From Jaltomata sinuosa (taxonomy: Eukaryota; Streptophyta; Magnoliopsida; Solanales; Solanaceae): a stretch of 64,000 nt of DNA. A program made the translations under genes and the position numbers. The notes under the pieces are model-generated. The model was not told where the DNA came from. It worked only from the letters and a program-made list of their open reading frames with translations, and ran no database searches. Of the stretch, positions 26,851-38,300 are shown piece by piece; the first letter of the stretch is position 1; the number at the start of each line of letters is the position of its first letter. The stretch is taken from assembly GCA_003996215.1 (NCBI GenBank), contig QJPP01007578.1, positions 603,021-667,020 of the forward strand, read 5' to 3'.

Positions 26851-29824
26851 TGTTGGTGCGGATTGTAATTCGGTAAAGTATTTCTATGGAGGCCTCATTA
26901 AGTTCCTAGTAGTTGATGTTTATGAAAGTTTCTTTTTTTTAATTTGTACAATTCTTAAAAGGAAAAAAAGGTAAACAATATCTTGGATCTATTCAAAATA
27001 GGTTAATTTTATCCTTTGTTATATTTTTTGGCTAAAAAAAGGTCATATTTTTTGTTCAAAAACGTCTTTTAACTAGTCAAATAGTTCAAAAATGTCTTTT
27101 TTATTAGCGGTTGCTCCAAAAAAAATCTGTTAATTTGCCTTTAAACTATTTACAATGGGGCAATTTTGCCCTCATTCTTTTAACTTTTCTGATCTTTTTT
27201 CCTTTTTAAAATTATTATTTAAGGATTTAACATATTTGATCGCTTGATAAAAAATGATCACAGTTGTTAGTCAATATGCAAAAAATATGTATTAATTATG
27301 TATAAAATATGTATATATTTTTATAATATATACAAAAAAATATATTTATTGGCTATTATTTTGGTAGGTGGCTATACACCATAAAAATAATTATTTAATT
27401 TGTATCAAGTACTAATAAACTTCAGACAAAAGGTTGTTACCCTCTTGATTCTGCTTCTCATTTTTCTTCTCTTATCTAGGATATGAGATTACCAGATATT
27501 TTCTATCCATTGATCCCGAGTTTGAATTGATTTTATTTCGCTTTACATGAAACATTAAGTTCAGGATGGTTAAAAAGCTTGAAAATAAATGGGTGTTGTT
27601 GGAAAAGCTTGAAAACAATGGCAAATCACTATTGTTGCAAAATCGATTGTTACATTTGTTTTTATTTTGACAAATTGGTGATTGAAGTTTGTTCTTTATG
27701 ATATATGAAACTTATATTTCAAATTGAGCTTATTTGAGGTAGATTTGGGTGTTGAATCATGTGTTTGATTGTTGAAATTTAAAGAATAAATTATTTGTTC
27801 TAGAAAAAAAATTATTCACCTGAATTTCATGAGAAAATATCTAAAGTCTAGCAAATATATACTTTGACCTCATGCGAAATGTCTAAAGTTTGACCTCCCG
27901 AAGATTGTATATCCGGAATAAATGTCTGAAGTTCGGCCTGTATAACTTTTCGGCCTATATAACTTTTCAGTTAAAAATGTCTGAAATTATCCTTTGCAAA
28001 TCATTATATATCTAAAGTTTTGTCAGTCCACAATTTAAGTAAAAAATGTATGAAGTTGACCTTGGCAAGCCATGCCAAACTTCATGAAAAATATCTAATA
28101 TTTGATCTTCCTTAAACTACACTTTAGACAAATATATCTGAAGTTTGCCAATTTCATGCGTGAATTTTGCAATATTAATTGTGTATGTCTAAAGTTGTTT
28201 TCAAAGTGAATAAGCTTGTAAATTCTTTTTTAATTTTGTGTACAAATTAAATAATAGCTCCAAAAAGAGGTATTAGTACATTTCGCCCCTTTTATTCTTC
28301 TTCGCTTTAGCCCAAACATATTCTGGCACACACAAAACATCAAAATGTCTCCTTCTTTATTTTTGGCCAAATTCATAAAAGACTCCCTAAATTTGTTGAA
28401 TATTTTCATTTTGACATTTAAACTAAAATTAATACCTATTATATATTTCATGTCGCATATTGTTCCTATTAAACACATATTGCTGACATGTACAAATATA
28501 GTTTTATCACTTTCTCTCGAAGCATTAAAACCTAAATCGCACATGCACTTACTGAAAATTTTGAATTTTTTATTGGAAAAATAAAATTTTGACAACTATT
28601 TTTCAAGTTATTTTCTCCCCTCCCCCCTCCGCCCTCCTCTTCCTATCTCTATCAATCACTTATAACTAATATAAGAAGGAACTGTTGACTATTTAGACAA
28701 ACAAATTCGAAAGCAGAGGTCAAATGAAATAGTATCAGTGAAAGTGCTATGAAAGAATCACCTAATATAAGAAACTATTCGAAAAACTGAGTCGAACATG
28801 CAGAGCAGAATTCACAATTATTTGACAACTTAGGTACAATTTTAAGACCCGTTTGAGGATGGACGTTTGTTTAAGAAGGAAATTAAAACATATGACATCC
28901 CAACCCCTCATTTTGAGGATTTGTACCCGTTCCTTGATTTGAGACTTCTCATTAGTTCATATAATGTTTAGGGACTTGTTAGTATGGTTTGAATCGGGAT
29001 CCGAATGACTTCGTGAGTTATAAACATGAAGTCTTTTTAAAAAAAATATATAAACATGAAGTCACATTTCAACTATTGCAGATTTATTTTTTCACTTGTG
29101 CATCACGGTTACAGGCTAGCCACTGCAATTGCACGGTCACATATGCGAGCCAACCAACACAATCATGAGGTCACACTTGCGGTCCATCCAACACAATTCC
29201 GAAGGTGGCCATATGATCATAAATGCATGCCACTGACTGCATTTGTGATACCGCAATAACGGGCTAGCCATAACAATTGTGAAGGTTACTTAAGTATGAA
29301 GTGCTATTTAGGAATTATAACATTGTAATTAACACTGTTTTTGAACAAGTTAAGCTACAGTTGAAAGGGATTTTACTTGGATCTGACATATAGTGTTGAG
29401 ATAATGATACTACACTCCCTAACGATTATTCGCATTTTTATGTCAGGTTTGGAAATCTAAATCATGAAATTGAATGTAGAACTTGAAAATTTGGGTCTAA
29501 GCCCTAGAAACACCAATTGGAGATTTGAACACCAAAACAAAGTGAAATTGAAAGCCTAATCATTGATTTGGATTCATACAGTTATGGATAACTCGAGACA
29601 CAAATAATTTCAAGGTTTGATCTTGGGGATCGTGGTTAACTTTTTGAGTTGATTTTGACCTAGTTTAAAATTGAAATTAGGTTTAATAAATTTGTTTAAC
29701 CTCATTGAGAATTTTTTTGAATCGATTGGGCTTGTGTGGTGGATTTGGGGTGTGAAAAGGTGGTTCGCGAAGGTTAAGCCTATTTCAGGCCGAAGTTTTG
29801 ACCTCAATGTTAGATTATTATTTT
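26851..29824. other. Intergenic AT-rich region with repeat fragments
   Basis: No gene is supported. Near 27000-27190 a segment (TTTGGCTAAAAAAAGGTCAT, AATGGGGCAATTTTGCCCTC) resembles one arm of a Mutator-like MITE, but I found no partner arm. The open frames at 28230-28595 and 28345-28584 overlap on opposite strands and show no family features. 29056-29259 is likewise uninformative. Confidence 0.4.
27830..28160. repeat. Diverged repeats of a TGTCTAAAGTTTG motif
   Basis: Phrases such as ATATCTAAAGTCTAGC, ATGTCTAAAGTTTGACC, ATGTCTGAAGTTCGGCC, ATATCTAAAGTTTTG, ATGTATGAAGTTGACC and ATATCTGAAGTTTGCC recur every 40-75 bp. This is an old, heavily diverged tandem array, or several copies of a MITE arm. 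No coding content. Confidence 0.55.
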
Positions 29825-30839
29825 GAGTTTAAATTTTATGCACCGTCAATGTACCACTTTTTTACACCATCAAGTAACTTTAACTTAAGAATACTCCTTA
29901 CTTAAATACAATTATAATTTATAGAAAAAGAATATCAAAGATGTACCCCAAAAAAAAGATATCAACGGCAAGTTGAATCCTACTTGGATACTAACCAAAA
30001 TTACTTCCATAACCAAATTATTTCCTTTTTCAAAGTTAATACAATCAAACTTAATTATCATAGGTTTTCATCATCGCTCAAGTAATTCTTCAAAGCATTA
30101 AACGTGACCTTGTAAGAAATAGGTTTTCAAGCTTCAAATATTCTGGAACTTGACAAGCTTCTTCTACTTAGTGGTATGTCATCATGCATTTCAAACAAAT
30201 TTCGGATTCTTTTCTCGTTTACAAGCATAAAAAGTTCCTTTTTGGATACATCTTGATTAGCAAAAAATTATTAATGCACTTAAAATAAGTGAATATATTC
30301 TCAAGAGATGTGAAATATTGTAGCTTGAGATCGAAGAAACAATAGATTTCTGGAGAAGCCACTTATAATGCAATTGAAAATCCTACAATAGCCTTTTATT
30401 CAGTATGGATGGATTGACGGAGAATCGAAGGTTTACTATGGTAGAAGAATCAATGAGAGAAAACGGATTTACTATTTTAGAGCGATGAAGATGCAGGATT
30501 TTAAGGGAAGAGAGAGAGGGGAAATGTAAAGTCAGTTCTTTAATTTTATATTTTTAAAAAAGAGAATTAGAGAAAATGGTGACTTGCTATAGCAGGTTAA
30601 AGGCTTAAAGCTATCTAAGGTGCACTAAAGCTCCCGCTATGTGCGGGGTCCGGGGAAGGGCCGGACCACAAGGGTCTATTGTACGCAGCCTCACCTTACA
30701 TTTCTGCAAAGGGCTGTTTCCACGGCTTGAACCCGTGACCTCCTGGTCACATTGCAGCAACTTTACCAGTTACTCCAAGGCTTAAAGCTATCTGATGGTA
30801 TAAAAAAGTGATACACTACTGTTCACAAAATTTAAACTC
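29825..30839. mobile_element. TIR element (about 60-bp inverted repeats) with nested SINE
   Basis: The left end GAGTTTAAATTTTATGCACC and the reverse-complemented right end GAGTTTAAATTTTGTGAACA agree and continue into CACTTTTTTACACCATCA versus CACTTTTTTATACCATCA. TTATTTT occurs next to both ends but is AT-rich, so the duplication is uncertain. A SINE (30617-30776) is inserted near the right end. Without it the element is about 0.84 kb and has no coding capacity. Confidence 0.7.
30617..30776 (-). mobile_element. tRNA-derived SINE, 160 bp
   Basis: On the minus strand the head GGAGTAACTGGTAAAG resembles an RNA polymerase III A box and GGGTTCAAGCC (30724-30734) a B box, about 35 bp apart. A perfect 17-bp duplication AAGGCTTAAAGCTATCT flanks it (30600-30616 and 30777-30793). 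This family is common in Solanaceae. The insertion lies inside the TIR element at 29825-30839. Confidence 0.9.
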
Positions 30840-30903
30840 TTTATTTTTCATGTACTATGTATATGAGGTGACTAGTATTATATACAGAGACCATAGTTCT
30901 AGG

Positions 30904-31793
30904 TAGGAGTGTACAAAACCGAACCGTAAACCGAACCAAATCGTAAAAAAAATCCGACTATAATTGGTTTGGTTTGGTTTTAACTAAAAAAAGTCAAACC
31001 GAACCGAACCAACCCGATATTACATATATACTATTTTTAAAAATATTTTATACATAAAAATATTTATTGTGATGTAATTTATAAATATTTCTTCAACTTT
31101 TTCATAGTTTTTATCTTTCAATATGTTTCTTCAAGTTTAAACTTAGAATTTTAAATGGTTCAATAAGTCTTTTTACAACCTATATATATTAGTAACTCAA
31201 ATAAAACCCAAATCAATACGAATATTAACAAAAGATTATTCAATCCAACACTAGGAATGACAATCATGTTAGATATTTATTCTTTAATTTTACATAAATG
31301 CATAAATTAATTTATTTTTCTGTTTAATATTTAGTCATGTAGTTAATACTTATTAGACTTATTTTAGCATGACTTAATACTTTTAAATTATGATTATATT
31401 TACTATGACTTATTAATATGCAATATTTATTCCATGCGATTTCATTATTTTTTTGGTTGAATATTTTATTGTCATAACTCACTCCATAAATTTCAAATAA
31501 AATGAATATATTTTGTGTTGTTTCTTTAAGATATACCTTAGATAATTGTATTTTGCTTGGACTAAAGAAATATTTGAAGCACAAGTTAATTATATATTTG
31601 TATGAAGACTTTATCGAAAAAAACTCGAAAAAACCCGAAAACCCCCGAGAAAACCGAAAACCCCCGAAAAACCAGAGGTTGAAAAATCTGACTTTTATTG
31701 ATTTGATTTGGTTTATAAATTTAAAAATCCGACACTAATAATTTAGTTTGGTATTTAAAAAATTCAAATTAACCCGGTCCATGTACACCCCTA
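30904..31793. mobile_element. Non-autonomous hAT element, 890 bp
   Basis: The ends TAGGAGTGTAC and, reverse-complemented, TAGGGGTGTAC are the typical hAT form. A perfect 8-bp duplication GTTCTAGG flanks it (30896-30903 and 31794-31801). Inside each end lies a run of CCGAACCG-type (left) and CCCGAAAACC-type (right) motifs. No transposase is encoded; the frame at 31324-31584 is AT-rich noise. Confidence 0.88.
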
Positions 31794-31802
31794 GTTCTAG
31801 GT

Positions 31803-32279
31803 GTTATATAAGGCATAAGTTGTTAGCGAAAGTTCATGTACGTTGGATTACATGGTTTAGTTACATAGTGATGCACGACTCACATGCCTGCTTATTTGCA
31901 TATGTGATATCATATTTATATATGGTTTGAATTGATCATGACTTTGGCGTCAGCTGTTATACTTTTACATTGACATGTGGATTGAGTTGATGAGTCTGGT
32001 GTCATTCATGATTTTAGGTGGCAACAATTATAGAGTCAAAAACTAGGAATATAGTGTGTAAATAAAGATTCGTTCCTCATGAGTTACTGGATAACCCGAA
32101 CAACTTGGTATGTGTACACACAGGCTTTAGCATGAGGAGTGTTGGTATTAAGTAAAGTTTGAGTATGCATACTTAATTTCTGACTCGTGATTCATGGATT
32201 TCATAAAAATATTGTATCTATGCATAACTATTTATGTTGTATCTGAGCATACCTTATTATATGTTATTTCCATGCTTCA
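31803..32279. other. Spacer, nothing recognised
   Basis: Between the hAT element and the next Mutator-like element. No gene, tandem repeat or terminal repeat was seen. Confidence 0.4.
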
Positions 32280-32288
32280 TTCGATGGA

Positions 32289-33922
32289 GGGGAAAAGACA
32301 TTAAATGTGATATTATTTCCACCTTAGAAGGTGACATGACAGAGAAAGTGTATTCACTTTCCTTAAGTGCGTGAAAAGAAGAAAAAAATCTTAAAATAAT
32401 AAAAGTACACACGTGGCACTATTTTATTAGTCATTATATAATTAAGTATTCTTAATATTCTTTTGGGAAAATAGCTCAAGACACACCTAAACTATGACTG
32501 AAATTGCTGTTACACACTCTAACTTTGTGGGGATCCTATGAACCCCCTCAATTATTTTATAGTGTAATATTGTGGGTATTATTAGCATAAATGGACATGC
32601 AAGTGAACACACGTATAAGCAACAACTTTAAAATAGTAGATTGAAACTAAAAATCACATGAAATTGGAATGATTTGTGTTATTTGATCAATAATCATGAA
32701 GATAAAGTTAGAGAGTTTTAAGAAAATTCTACGGTTAATGGAAGATAAATTAACATTAATGAGAACTGACCCCTCTTTTTGATAGGGTGTGAAAGCACTT
32801 ACTTTAATTTGAGTGATTTAGTGGCCAAGCTAAGCTGATAATACCCTAAATATTACACTATAAAATAGTCCAGGGGGTTATAGGACCTCCGCAAAGTTAG
32901 AGTGTGTAACAACAATTCCGACCATAGTTTATGTCTGTTTTGAGACATTTTCCCTATTCTTTTTAATATATAATAATTTTTAATACATTAATTGTGTAAT
33001 TCTCTTTTTTATTTATTCTTTTTATTTGTGGGCCCCACCTTCTTCATTGTTTGGTTCTTCTTCCTCATAGTTTCTTTCCAATTCCCCATTGAAGCATCTT
33101 CTATGGAAGCATCTCCGGTCTCTCCCATAAAATTTTGAAAGAAGAATTTTAAGGAACAAATTGAAAAGAGTAAAAAAGATGATGACTTCCATCGAAAAGT
33201 TCATAATTTTAAGAAAGAAAAGAAATCACAGAAAAAGACAATGACTAATGACCGAAAAACCTTGATATCTATGCGAAAAATCAAAAATCCATTGGAGAAG
33301 ATGATTACTCTCTCTTTATCTGCTCTATTTTCGCAAGCGTACCACATACGACCACCACAATGTCATTTCAAGCCAACCCATCAATAACATACTTATTTTT
33401 TTATACACACAAAGAATACTAATCAAATGCTTGATTTTCATCCTTAATTATCAGGATTTTCGAAGAATTTTGCTGATTTTCAGATCTGAAAATTTTGATT
33501 TGCCTCACCGGCAACAATGGCGTCACCGTCGCCTATCGACGTTCCGCCGCCGCCAACTTCTACACTCCATAGATATCTTACTGTTCTTTGTTTTCCTCTT
33601 CAAATTTGTCTTTCTCCTTCAATTAATCAATGATGGAGAAGGAATTTTAAGAAGAGAAATTTGTTATGGCAGAAGAGGAAGAACCCAGGAAAAAAATAAA
33701 GAAGAAATATTAAGCGAAAAAAGGGGAAAAAATTTAAAATGATATTATACACATGTTAAAGCGCGTGTATAACACCACTTTACATAACATCCGAGATTGT
33801 CTTAGAAAGGGGATATTAATTTCACTTTGAACAAGGTTAAGTGTGTAATAGATAGTTAAACTAGTTTGAGTGTGATATCGATTTTTTGAGATAAATTTAA
33901 GGTGTATTTGATGTTTTTTCCC
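32289..33922. mobile_element. Mutator-like element carrying a nested copy of its own type
   Basis: The ends GGGGAAAAGACATTAAAT (left) and GGGAAAAAACATCAAAT (reverse-complemented right) match. The 9-bp flanks are TTCGATGGA (32280-32288) and TTCGATGAA (33923-33931), eight of nine identical. A smaller element (32465-32954) sits inside it. The interior has weak frames (33022-33204, 33431-33742) with low-complexity proteins and no transposase signature. Confidence 0.75.
32465..32954. mobile_element. Mutator-like MITE, 490 bp, nested
   Basis: Inverted repeats of about 105 bp: GGGAAAATAGCTCAAGACAC on the left, GGGAAAATGTCTCAAAACAG on the reverse-complemented right, both running through TTACACACTCTAACTTTG to TTTTATAGTGTAATATT. 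A perfect 9-bp duplication TATTCTTTT flanks it (32456-32464 and 32955-32963). Confidence 0.93.
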
Positions 33923-33931
33923 TTCGATGAA

Positions 33932-34370
33932 GGGTATAGTATATCTATTGCATAAGTTGTTTGAGTATTTCTCATCCAATTCTCACCACTATCTGGCTGG
34001 TAGCAAATGATGATACTTACTAAGTACGAGTCGATCTACTGATACTACACTTGCTGAATGCAGTGGAGATACTAATCATTGTACCAATAGAGCTTGCGAG
34101 TGAGTTAGGAGATGCGTGAGACTGCTACGCTGAACTGCTTGGTCCATTTCACAACACCTTGAACTACTTGGTTCATCGCAACTTGAACAAATTGAATTGT
34201 GCCAACAAATATACAATGACAGAAGCTCCAAAACTTTAAAGCAGGACTAGAAACCTTGACAAGAAATCAGACTAGCAATAGATTTAAAAGTGGAAACAAT
34301 ATTTGAAGATTATTTTAAATTAGTATTTGCTTATTAAACTGACCCATCATTTCAATTTTGACTTTAACTA
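33932..34370. other. Spacer, nothing recognised
   Basis: This lies between the Mutator-like element and a Stowaway-like MITE. The phrase TTGAACTGCTTGGTCCATTTC and relatives recur near 34125-34180, but no array or gene can be supported. Confidence 0.35.
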
Positions 34371-34583
34371 CTATTTTCTCCTTTCAATTAATTTGTCTTA
34401 CTCTCTTTTTTAATCTGTTTCAATTTTTTTTTCTTTTTTAGCATATTTAAGATCACAAGATTAAAAATCATTTCTATACCTCCTACTTATCTTTAGTTTA
34501 AAACCACAAGATTCAAATATATTTTTTACTTTCTTAAACTATGTCAAATCAAACCAGACAAAATAAATGGAAAGGAGAGGGAG
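34371..34583. mobile_element. Stowaway-like MITE, 213 bp
   Basis: The right end, reverse-complemented, is CTCCCTCTCCTTTCCATTTA; the left has CTATTTTCTCCTTTCAATTA. TA dinucleotides flank both ends (34369-34370 and 34584-34585). Stowaway elements of this consensus are common in Solanaceae. The left end is diverged. Confidence 0.6.
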
Positions 34584-35325
34584 TACATTTTTAAGTCTGC
34601 TAAATAGATATACTGCAATTCAATACGATAAGGTTCAGCCCAAAAGCTTAAGATATGACAGAATTTTGAAAAAATGTCATGAAGATAAGCAGTCTGCAGA
34701 GCTTGGCAAAATTTGTCAGTTCTCTCTGAAACAATAGAAGTCTCAAGTCTGCATGCAACAGCAATTAAGCAGAGCATAGTTGTCTGAAAATGGATGTAAC
34801 ATCCACTTCAACCCTGTGGCAGAGATGAATAGTTTCCCTACTTCCAAAATGCCATAATTTTCTGGACTTAAAACTAAGACATTCCCAGAGAAATGGAAAC
34901 TATACAAAAAAATCAAAGATCCCTAAAAATGAAGCATGCAAGGCATTGCAAGTGACTCAAATAAATGTAAACGAAAATTCAATTGTAATCTTTTAAACTA
35001 TCATCATATACACTTTACACCTTTATGATCAATAAGCTAAACCAACATTCTCTAAAATGTCTCCAGTTCTACGTAACTTTCGTTATTACCTAATCTTCCC
35101 CCTAAAGAACGAAAGCATCAAAAAAGAAAACCTTGCTGCTTGTGGATAATATTAGCAACTGCCCCTGCCTTTTCAAGTACAAGCTGACAGCATATGTATC
35201 GTCGCTGCAAACTACACTGTAAAGCCTCTCAAGTACGCCAATAATCTTCTATCGTGACCCATTCCATGTTATACCAATCTGAAAACTATACCAACAGCTG
35301 CTAAACATAGATATGAACAGCACAT
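34584..35325 (-). other. Downstream region of the PITP gene (3' UTR expected)
   Basis: This lies directly beyond the PITP stop codon on its strand, so its proximal part should be the 3' UTR. The minus-strand frame at 34544-34777 shows no homology I recognise. No other gene is visible. Confidence 0.45.
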
Positions 35326-38300
35326 TCATGCGACAGACTTTTCCCCTTCAAGCGGAGATTCCTCTTGTGACGTCCAACTCTCGGCCGAGCAAGGCCGGCC
35401 AAGTTTCTGCCAACAAAATCTTGTCAGTCACAAGACATCAACCCCAGGGAGACACATAAAATTTATGTTTAACTTGAAAAGTGCAGGTAATACTGAGGTG
35501 TTGTAAAAAGAAAATTCCAGTACAGTATATACTATCGTTTTCTGTATCATCAAAAGTTGACAGGTATCAATTTGTTAACTTCAGCTACTTTTTGCCTTAT
35601 TTTGAGGTTTAAGTTAAACTCTCTATACTAAACTATTTTAAAGGAACCTTCAGCACAAAGAATTAACTTTTGTTTCTTTGGTCAAAATATGACACTAGTA
35701 AATGCACATCTTAAAAATTAAAATTTTATAAAAAAGGTCATAGCAACTTTCAGCTCTCAAACTGCCAGACAAAAAGCGTTTAGATTATCCATACATAACT
35801 TTTATGACACTGCACATCCTTGGTACTTCAGCCAATTTCATTATATATGACGTTGTTTGATTGGGTATGGATTTAAGAAAGTTGGGACATACCAAAATTA
35901 CACGTAGGATATGCGGTCTTAAACATGTCATAACATTCCTATTCCTCTATGAGCAAGTCAGCAAGGAAAACACAGGAACTGAAAATGCATAAAGTTCAAA
36001 TTTAATGAAAAGCTTTTTTTTTAAGAGACTGGTCATAATAAAATTGTTTAAAAAATTAAATAGATTTAAGTTAAATTAAATAGATTTAATAAAATAGTAT
36101 CTTGGGTCTATTATCCAGGAAAATGGAGAGATTGATGAGGATGTCACTCACCGTATTGGTGTTGGGTGGATGAAATGGAGGCTCGCATCTGGAGTCTTGT
36201 GTGATAAGAAGGTGCCTACTAAACTTAAAGGCAAATTCTACAGAGTGGTGGTTCGACCAGCTTTGTTGTATGGAGTAGAGTGTTGGCCAGTAAAGAACTC
36301 CATATTCAAAAGATGAAGGTGGCGGAGATGAGGATGTTGCGATGGATGTGCGGGTTTACTAGGAGAGATAGGATTAGGAATGAGGATATCCGAGATAAGG
36401 TGGGTATGGCGTCGGTGGAAGATAAGATGCGGGAAGCAAGGTTGAGATGGTTCGGACATGTGAGGAGGAGAGGCGCGGATGCTCCAGTGCGGAGGTGTGA
36501 GAGGTTGGCTATGGATGGTTACAGGAGAGGACGAGGTAGACCGAAAAAGTATTGGGGAGAGGTGATTCGACAGGACATGGCGCAGTTGCAGCTTACCGAG
36601 GACATGACCGTAGATAGGAAGGTGTGGAGGACGCGGATTAGGGTAGAAGAATAGTAGGTAGAAGTGTGTGTAGGCTAGTAGGTAGGAGTGTTTTTCCTTG
36701 TTGTCCCGACTAGTAATCGTAGTGCTACGCTTATAGTTTCTTGTTCTTGGATTCCTCGTAGTAGTATTTTGTGGCAGTGCTCTGTTTCTGTCTGTTGTTT
36801 GTTACTACATATTACTTCCTATCGTCTCTTGTAGTTTTATCATGTATTTTTATCCTGTATCTTTGTTACGTCCTTTTTAGCCTATTTTTAGACTGTTTTT
36901 GTCTTGAGCCGGGGGTCTATCGGAAACAGCCTCTCTACCTCACCTCTGAGGTAGTGGTACGGACTGCGTACACTCTACCCTCCCCAGACCCCACCTTGTG
37001 GGAATACACTGGGTATGTTCTTGTTGTCTTGTTCTTGTTGTTAAGTTAAATTATTGATGCATTAACGTTCAGATATTGGACTAATTATAATTTTAATTTG
37101 CAGCTCAATTATAAAACTCAATTGATAAGTTAAATATTTTAATCTACAATTACTTTTCTCAAAAATTAATCTGCAACTCTAAAATGCTTCTCATTTAAAA
37201 GAAACGTGATTTCAGAACTACATTGTTCTGCTACTACATAAAATTAAGAGGGGAAAGACCAATGGCCAACAGAAAAAAAATCGGAAGAGCCAAAATAAGA
37301 CCCTTTACTATAGTTCCCCTCATGATTTTATTGGCTGAACCACTTGTAGAAAACCATATGTTCGCTACTGAACAGATGGAGTGGCCCAGGGCATCGGGAA
37401 GATGAGTATATTCTCTTACACCATCCCACAGGTGTAACCCAAGTTATAAGAATTACACGTGGATTTGGATTTTTTTCTTTGGCTTTCTTTTTAGAGAAAA
37501 GGCTCGGTAGGAGTGGACCAAGAATTTCAACCTTATCCTAGCTTCTTAAAGATTATTAATGCCTGAAAACATGCTCAAACTCATTCCTTGTCTGGCAAGA
37601 CTTGCCAGAGGTATAGAGCAATCTTCCGGGAATGAACAACAATGTTGACATAACTTCTTTCACTATCTAGATAATCTTAACAACTTCAGAGATCTATATA
37701 CTTTTCCCAATCATCTGAACTGATCTTAGTTGTGCAAGTTCATTTCTTAAGGATGGGGGTTGAAGTATTAATTATTGCGGGAACGGGTGTGATAAAACTA
37801 CATAAATCTTCAAGGAGGAACTATAATCCCTCAATTTGTCTGTCTCGTCATCTCTGAAAGTATGGACAGAACAATCTGACCAATTGAGTAATACCAGGGA
37901 TAAAATATAGAAGAGACATAGTTACTCTAACCAAAATAAGAGGCTGTTGATGGGATTTATCACGTCATGGCCGTAAACAAAAGGGAAAAGGGATATTAAA
38001 ACAAACTGAAAACAGGGAAGAGTAATAGACAAAGAAATAATGATCCTGCAACAGCTAGAGAAAGCAGCAGACAGGAAAGCATAGAAAACAAGTTATTAAG
38101 AAGTCAACAAACTTGAGCATTTCAAAGATCAAACTTATTTATCAAGTTGCAAACAAAAGTTTGGAAGTGATCATATAACTCCAGAAAAGAGAATATATAT
38201 GTATAGATCTGCTTTACCATATTCAATGAATAATCACTTTGTTGCTCCAACTCACGCAACACCTCCACTGTCAGCCCAAACCATTCATCAATCCAGGCAA

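Noticed and set aside
28230..28595. 121-codon minus-strand frame in an intergenic region
   Set aside because: A plus-strand frame overlaps it almost fully; no family motif, no splice or promoter support.
30904..31793. Telomere-like or coding meaning of the CCGAACCG runs
   Set aside because: They are confined to the ends of a hAT element with an 8-bp duplication and lack a regular period.
33431..33742. 103-codon frame with Arg-rich segment
   Set aside because: It lies inside a Mutator-like element, ends in low-complexity Lys/Glu/Arg sequence and shows no transposase motif. A captured fragment is possible but unsupported.
36280..36654. 124-codon frame that looks like an intact gene (Arg-rich, MRMLRWMCGFTRRDR)
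   Set aside because: It matches the conserved C-terminus of RTE LINE proteins and lies within a 13-bp duplicated insertion ending in a TTGTT tail.
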